A stretch of DNA of 8,644 bases from an uncultured Clostridia bacterium (GTDB lineage Bacteria > Bacillota_A > Clostridia > Peptostreptococcales > Anaerovoracaceae), in NCBI GenBank assembly GCA_946645735.1, contig CAMPCK010000030.1, forward strand, positions 1 through 8,644, in the 5' to 3' direction. This document shows, piece by piece, positions 5,612 to 8,644 of this stretch. A program made the position numbers and the translations under genes. The notes below the pieces were generated by a model. The model was not told where the DNA came from and searched no databases. It saw only the letters and a program-made list of their open reading frames with translations. The stretch's first letter is position 1, and every line of letters starts with the position of its first letter.

Positions 5612-7225
5612 ATGATACATCATATCAGCATCAGAAATTTTGCCATCATTGAGAATACGGAAGCGGATCTCGATGAGGGACTTAACATCATAACCGGTGA
5701 AACCGGTTCAGGAAAATCAATACTTGTTGAAGCTATCAGCCTGGCTCTGGGGAGCCGGGCTGATTCGTCATGCGTAAGAACAGGCGCTGACAAGGCTGTT
5801 GTGGAGCTTTCAGGTGAACTTGACGGTGAGGATATCCTCATCCGGCGCGAGGTCAGCCGTTCCGGCAGAAATCTCATCAAGTTAAACGGTGAGATGGTAA
5901 CCCTTCAGGAGCTGAACGCCGTTACCTCCCGCATGGCTGATATCCACGGCCAGTATGATAACCAGTCCCTTCTCGATCCGGATTTTCATATCCATCTTCT
6001 GGACAGCTATAAGGCGGATCATATCACTCCTCTTAAGGAAAAAACCGCTGACCTTTGGGCATCTTACGAAAGCATCAAACGTGAGCTCATCACCCTTCTC
6101 AATCAGGAGAAGCAGTCAAAGCGCGATCTGGACTTCCATCGTTTTGAAGCAGAGGAAATAGACAGCGCAGATTTAAGACCCGGTGAGGACAATGAACTGG
6201 ATGAGAAGATAGCCCTCCTCAAAAACAGTGAAAAGATCTATGAAAATCTGGAGACCGCCTATGCCGCTCTTTCAGAGGAAGGAAGTTCCCTTGACATGAT
6301 ATCCCGCGGTATGCGCTCTCTGGAACTTATCTCCGAATACTCTAAGGATCTTAAAAACGCATCATCAGAATACACCGACATCTATTACCGCCTCCAGGAT
6401 CTGAGCCTTGATCTGGCCGGCATGCGTGACAGCATCTCCTTCTCCCAGGAGGAGCTCGACGAAGCCATAGAACGCCGTGATTTCATAGAATCCTTAAAGA
6501 AAAAATACTCCGGCTCCATCGACGATATTCTTTCTTACAGAAAAGAACTGGAGTCCAAAATACGGGTTATCGAAAACTTTGACCAGGAAAAGGCCTCTCT
6601 TGAGCACCGTCTCCTGGATTCCAGAAAGACACTGCTGGATGCCTGCTCCCTTCTTACAGATGCCAGAAAATCCGCAGCAAAAGAACTTGAGGAGCGCACT
6701 TTAAAGGAGCTTCTGGACCTGAACTTCAAGGATGCTGCAATAGAGATAGCCGTTACTCCCCTTTCCCAGCCTCAGGAGGATGGAATAGATAAGGTCGAGA
6801 TACTTATATCCGCCAATAAGGGAGAACCTCTCAAGCCTCTCTACAAGGTGGCTTCCGGAGGTGAGATCTCCAGGATCATGCTGGCATTCAAAAACGTCAT
6901 CTCCGGCTATGACGCCATTCCGACCCTCATATTTGATGAGATCGACACGGGTATCTCCGGAGTGACAGCCTCAGTAGTCGCAGGAAAGCTTAAGGAAATC
7001 GCAAGGTCTCACCAGATCCTTTGCATAACTCACCTGCCTCAGATCGCTGCTGCAGGAAAATATAATCTCAGGATCTTCAAGGATTCCGATGAATCCTCTA
7101 CCTTTACGCATATCGAAGCTCTCGATGAAGATGCCAAAGTAAGAGAAGTGGCCCGCCTCATGGGAGGCTCACAGGTTACTGAAAACACTCTTAAGTCTGC
7201 AAGAGAGCTTATCAATGAATCCTAA
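5612..7225 (+). CDS. recN: DNA repair protein RecN (SMC-like ATPase)
   Basis: RecN is an SMC-family ATPase recruited early to DNA double-strand breaks, where it tethers ends and assists RecA. From ATG 5612 the protein has 537 residues, slightly short of the usual 550-570 but with every functional block. These are an N-terminal strand MIHHISIRNFAIIE, Walker A GETGSGKS (29-36), the Q-loop region IHGQYDNQ (111-118), and a long charged helical middle (about 150-370) typical of the two coiled-coil arms. The ABC signature ASGGE (414-418), Walker B LIFDE (439-443) and the switch histidine in CITHLPQIA (H474) follow. Walker A and B come from opposite ends and join to make one ATPase head. It follows argR by 30 bases without a terminator, so it is probably co-transcribed; no SOS-like box is seen before it. 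A strong terminator follows. Confidence 0.97.
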   Translation: MIHHISIRNFAIIENTEADLDEGLNIITGETGSGKSILVEAISLALGSRADSSCVRTGADKAVVELSGELDGEDILIRREVSRSGRNLIKLNGEMVTLQELNAVTSRMADIHGQYDNQSLLDPDFHIHLLDSYKADHITPLKEKTADLWASYESIKRELITLLNQEKQSKRDLDFHRFEAEEIDSADLRPGEDNELDEKIALLKNSEKIYENLETAYAALSEEGSSLDMISRGMRSLELISEYSKDLKNASSEYTDIYYRLQDLSLDLAGMRDSISFSQEELDEAIERRDFIESLKKKYSGSIDDILSYRKELESKIRVIENFDQEKASLEHRLLDSRKTLLDACSLLTDARKSAAKELEERTLKELLDLNFKDAAIEIAVTPLSQPQEDGIDKVEILISANKGEPLKPLYKVASGGEISRIMLAFKNVISGYDAIPTLIFDEIDTGISGVTASVVAGKLKEIARSHQILCITHLPQIAAAGKYNLRIFKDSDESSTFTHIEALDEDAKVREVARLMGGSQVTENTLKSARELINES

Positions 7226-7246
7226 TATATGGTTTGAACACACTAA

Positions 7247-7276
7247 AAAACCGCATCGTCATGATGCGGTTATTTT
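7247..7276. terminator. Bidirectional terminator between convergent recN and holA
   Basis: AACCGCATC (7249-7257) pairs with GATGCGGTT (7263-7271) around a 5-base GTCAT loop. On the plus strand the stem is followed by ATTTTTG, ending argR-recN. On the minus strand it is followed by TTTT after GGTT (the A-run at 7245-7250), ending holA. Both directions meet the stem-plus-T-tract rule. Confidence 0.9.
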
Positions 7277-7300
7277 TGTCTTAAGATATCTGTTCTTTGA

Positions 7301-8377
7301 TTATATCCTGCCAATGAGAAGCTCCAGGGCCACTGCTCCGTCGATGTTCCCCTGTTTGATCTCCGTATCCGTTTGATACAGGCTTATAAGGATGGAACGG
7401 AGCTTGTTCAGTTCGAATTTGGATGCAGCCTGAAGGGCTTTTTTGACCCTGAATTCGTGAATGCCCATTTCGCGGACGATGGCCGGAATATCCATGGATG
7501 ATTCTCTTAATTCCGTTACCTCTTCCATAAGCTCAAACTGACCTATGAGAAGAGCCAGCACTGAATACACATCGTTTCCGGAGGCCAGGATATTGTGAAG
7601 AAGCAGGAAGGCATCTTCTTTTCTGTTGGATGATACATGGTCCAGAAAATCGAAGATATATGTATCCATATCTCCCAGGATAGCCCTGTCGATATCTGCT
7701 CTTGTGACGCGGCCTTCAGATAGTCCTGCGATCTTATCCAGATCCGCATTTAGGTTCATGATGCGGTAGTCAGTTTCCTTGTGGAAGTAGCCTGTAACAT
7801 CCATAAGGTAGTCCACGGTGTTCCTGTCTATGGTAAGGCCGGCAGTTCTGACACGCTTTTCTATGAAGGCTCTTAAGGCCTGCCTGTCAAGGGGCCTGAA
7901 ATCATAGCACTTGGCTTTCTTGAGAAGAAGATTGTTGAGCTTGGTCTTCTTTTCGCGCCTGTCCTTGGGATCGTTCTTTACTTTGGATGTGCTGAAGATC
8001 AGGATGGTTCCTTCATTGGGCGAATCCAGATAGTTTTCCAGCTTTTTTAAATCAGCTGTGCCGAATCCCTTGGCATTGTCCTGATAGAGAGCAGGATAAT
8101 CCCTTACCCATATGATTCTTCTCATGCTGAACATGGAAAAAGTCTCACAGGCGCTGATGATCTCATCGGCTGTAATGCTGTCTCCTTCGGGCTTTTCGAA
8201 ATCCATGGCCATGGCGCCGGGATTGATATACTTTCCTGCAAGAGTCCTTACAGCCCACTCAATGAGATATTCCTCGGCTCCGTACATATACATTACTGCA
8301 CTTTCGGATCCTTCTTTCAGATCCCTTGCAAAGGCCTTGAATGCATGTTCAGTTTTGGTCTCGTAATAACCTGCCAA
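7301..8377 (-). CDS. holA: DNA polymerase III subunit delta HolA
   Basis: The delta subunit belongs to the clamp loader; it opens the DnaN sliding-clamp ring so that it can be placed on primed DNA during replication. The protein has 358 residues, slightly longer than the usual 330-350. Family features are the domain I strand with YGAEEYLIE (32-40), IIWVRD (88-93), the AAA-like fold without Walker motifs expected for delta, FDFLD (242-246) at the start of the collar domain, and the C-terminal KQGNID...LELLIGRI. The start is a TTG at 8377 with GAGGAG (8386-8391) 8 bases upstream. The next in-frame Met (residue 29) would remove the N-terminal part of domain I. It has its own promoter, lies just after comEC as in many Bacillota, and converges with recN. 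Confidence 0.95.
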   Translation of the reverse strand: MAGYYETKTEHAFKAFARDLKEGSESAVMYMYGAEEYLIEWAVRTLAGKYINPGAMAMDFEKPEGDSITADEIISACETFSMFSMRRIIWVRDYPALYQDNAKGFGTADLKKLENYLDSPNEGTILIFSTSKVKNDPKDRREKKTKLNNLLLKKAKCYDFRPLDRQALRAFIEKRVRTAGLTIDRNTVDYLMDVTGYFHKETDYRIMNLNADLDKIAGLSEGRVTRADIDRAILGDMDTYIFDFLDHVSSNRKEDAFLLLHNILASGNDVYSVLALLIGQFELMEEVTELRESSMDIPAIVREMGIHEFRVKKALQAASKFELNKLRSILISLYQTDTEIKQGNIDGAVALELLIGRI

Positions 8378-8385
8378 AATCTTTT

Positions 8386-8391
8386 CTCCTC
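8386..8391 (-). promoter_or_regulatory. holA: Ribosome binding site supporting the TTG start of holA
   Basis: GAGGAG on the minus strand lies 8 bases before TTG 8377. No ATG or GTG in frame is closer, so the TTG is the probable start. Confidence 0.75.
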
Positions 8392-8409
8392 AAATAAAAT
8401 ACTTAAATA

Positions 8410-8439
8410 ATTTTACTCTTTCAGGCCGTCATGTGTCAA
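8410..8439 (-). promoter_or_regulatory. holA: Promoter of holA
   Basis: A perfect TTGACA (8434-8439) and TAAAAT (8410-8415) are 18 bases apart on the minus strand. The predicted start near 8403 gives a 26-base leader with the ribosome binding site. The -35 begins 8 bases after the comEC stop and lies inside the small inverted repeat CATGT-TGAC-ACATG (8430-8443). Confidence 0.7.
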
Positions 8440-8447
8440 CATGAACC

Positions 8448-8644
8448 TTAACTGCCCCTGAGCATGGTATGAACGGCGGCGATATCCCAGGCACCATTTT
8501 TCTTACGGATATCAAGGCCTACAGCACCTGAAAAATCATTCCGGAGCACCTTTATTCCCCGCTCTTCAAGCCTTGATATGACCTCTTCTGACGGATGGCC
8601 GTAGTTGTTCCGTCCGACCTGGATCACAGCAAGGCGCGGCTTCA
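8448..8644 (-). CDS. comEC: ComEC/Rec2 competence protein, C-terminal end (cut by window edge)
   Basis: Only the last 64 residues are in the window. They read from KPRLAVIQVGRNNYGHPSEE through VISRLEERGIKVLRND and FSGAVGLDI to the stop at 8448-8450. The pattern VGxNNxYGHP, then a helix, then a GIKVxRxDxxGA stretch, marks the end of the metallo-beta-lactamase-like domain of ComEC, the membrane channel that passes single-stranded DNA into the cell during transformation. The GHP histidine is retained. The order comEC-holA is conserved in Bacillota and supports the call. Too short to judge whether the whole gene is intact; no terminator separates it from holA, so some read-through is likely. Confidence 0.85.
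   Translation of the reverse strand, partial: KPRLAVIQVGRNNYGHPSEEVISRLEERGIKVLRNDFSGAVGLDIRKKNGAWDIAAVHTMLRGS

Noticed and set aside
1..8644. Search for a novel mobile, defence or CRISPR system
   Set aside because: All coding stretches belong to housekeeping families in conserved order; there are no spaced direct repeats, transposase or integrase motifs, or unexplained gaps over 200 bases.

Overview
The window reads as an ordinary chromosomal stretch of a Gram-positive, low-to-moderate GC Bacillota, most likely a clostridium of the Lachnospiraceae type (inference). The reasons are the strong GGAG-type ribosome binding sites, the gene orders ruvC-ruvA-ruvB-queA and argR-recN, comEC next to holA, and a family-6-like uracil/hypoxanthine-DNA glycosylase of a kind common in that group. 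No rRNA, tRNA, CRISPR array, insertion sequence or phage gene is visible. Nearly all bases are explained by ten genes and their signals.

Layout. (a) 1-931, minus strand: a small operon with a DNA glycosylase (413-931) followed by the 5' part of a membrane-anchored alpha/beta hydrolase that runs off the left edge (1-399). (b) 932-1036: a compact divergent promoter region whose two -35 boxes lie on the same bases; it serves the glycosylase leftwards and trmL (1037-1522) rightwards. (c) 1538-1565: a strong palindromic terminator between the convergent trmL and queA. (d) 1566-4935, minus strand: the ruvC-ruvA-ruvB-queA operon, coding for Holliday-junction processing plus a queuosine-tRNA enzyme, with hairpins between ruvB and queA. 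(e) 4936-5116: a regulatory region between divergent ruvC and argR. It carries a LexA/DinR-like SOS box inside the ruvC promoter, an inverted repeat with 10-base arms, and ARG-box-like sites over the argR promoter. (f) 5117-7225, plus strand: argR-recN. (g) 7247-7276: a bidirectional terminator between convergent recN and holA. (h) 7301-8377, minus strand: holA with its own promoter, preceded by the 3' end of comEC (8448-8644).

How the genes fit together. Much of the window is genome maintenance: RuvABC resolves recombination intermediates, RecN acts in double-strand-break repair, the glycosylase removes deaminated bases, and HolA (delta) loads the replication clamp. ComEC imports DNA. TrmL and QueA both modify the tRNA wobble position (base 34). 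ArgR links transcription to arginine supply. The gene content is familiar and I see no undescribed system. The more interesting signals are regulatory: the SOS-like box and apparently leaderless start of ruvC, the unassigned palindrome beside it, and the compact shared promoter at 951-1002.
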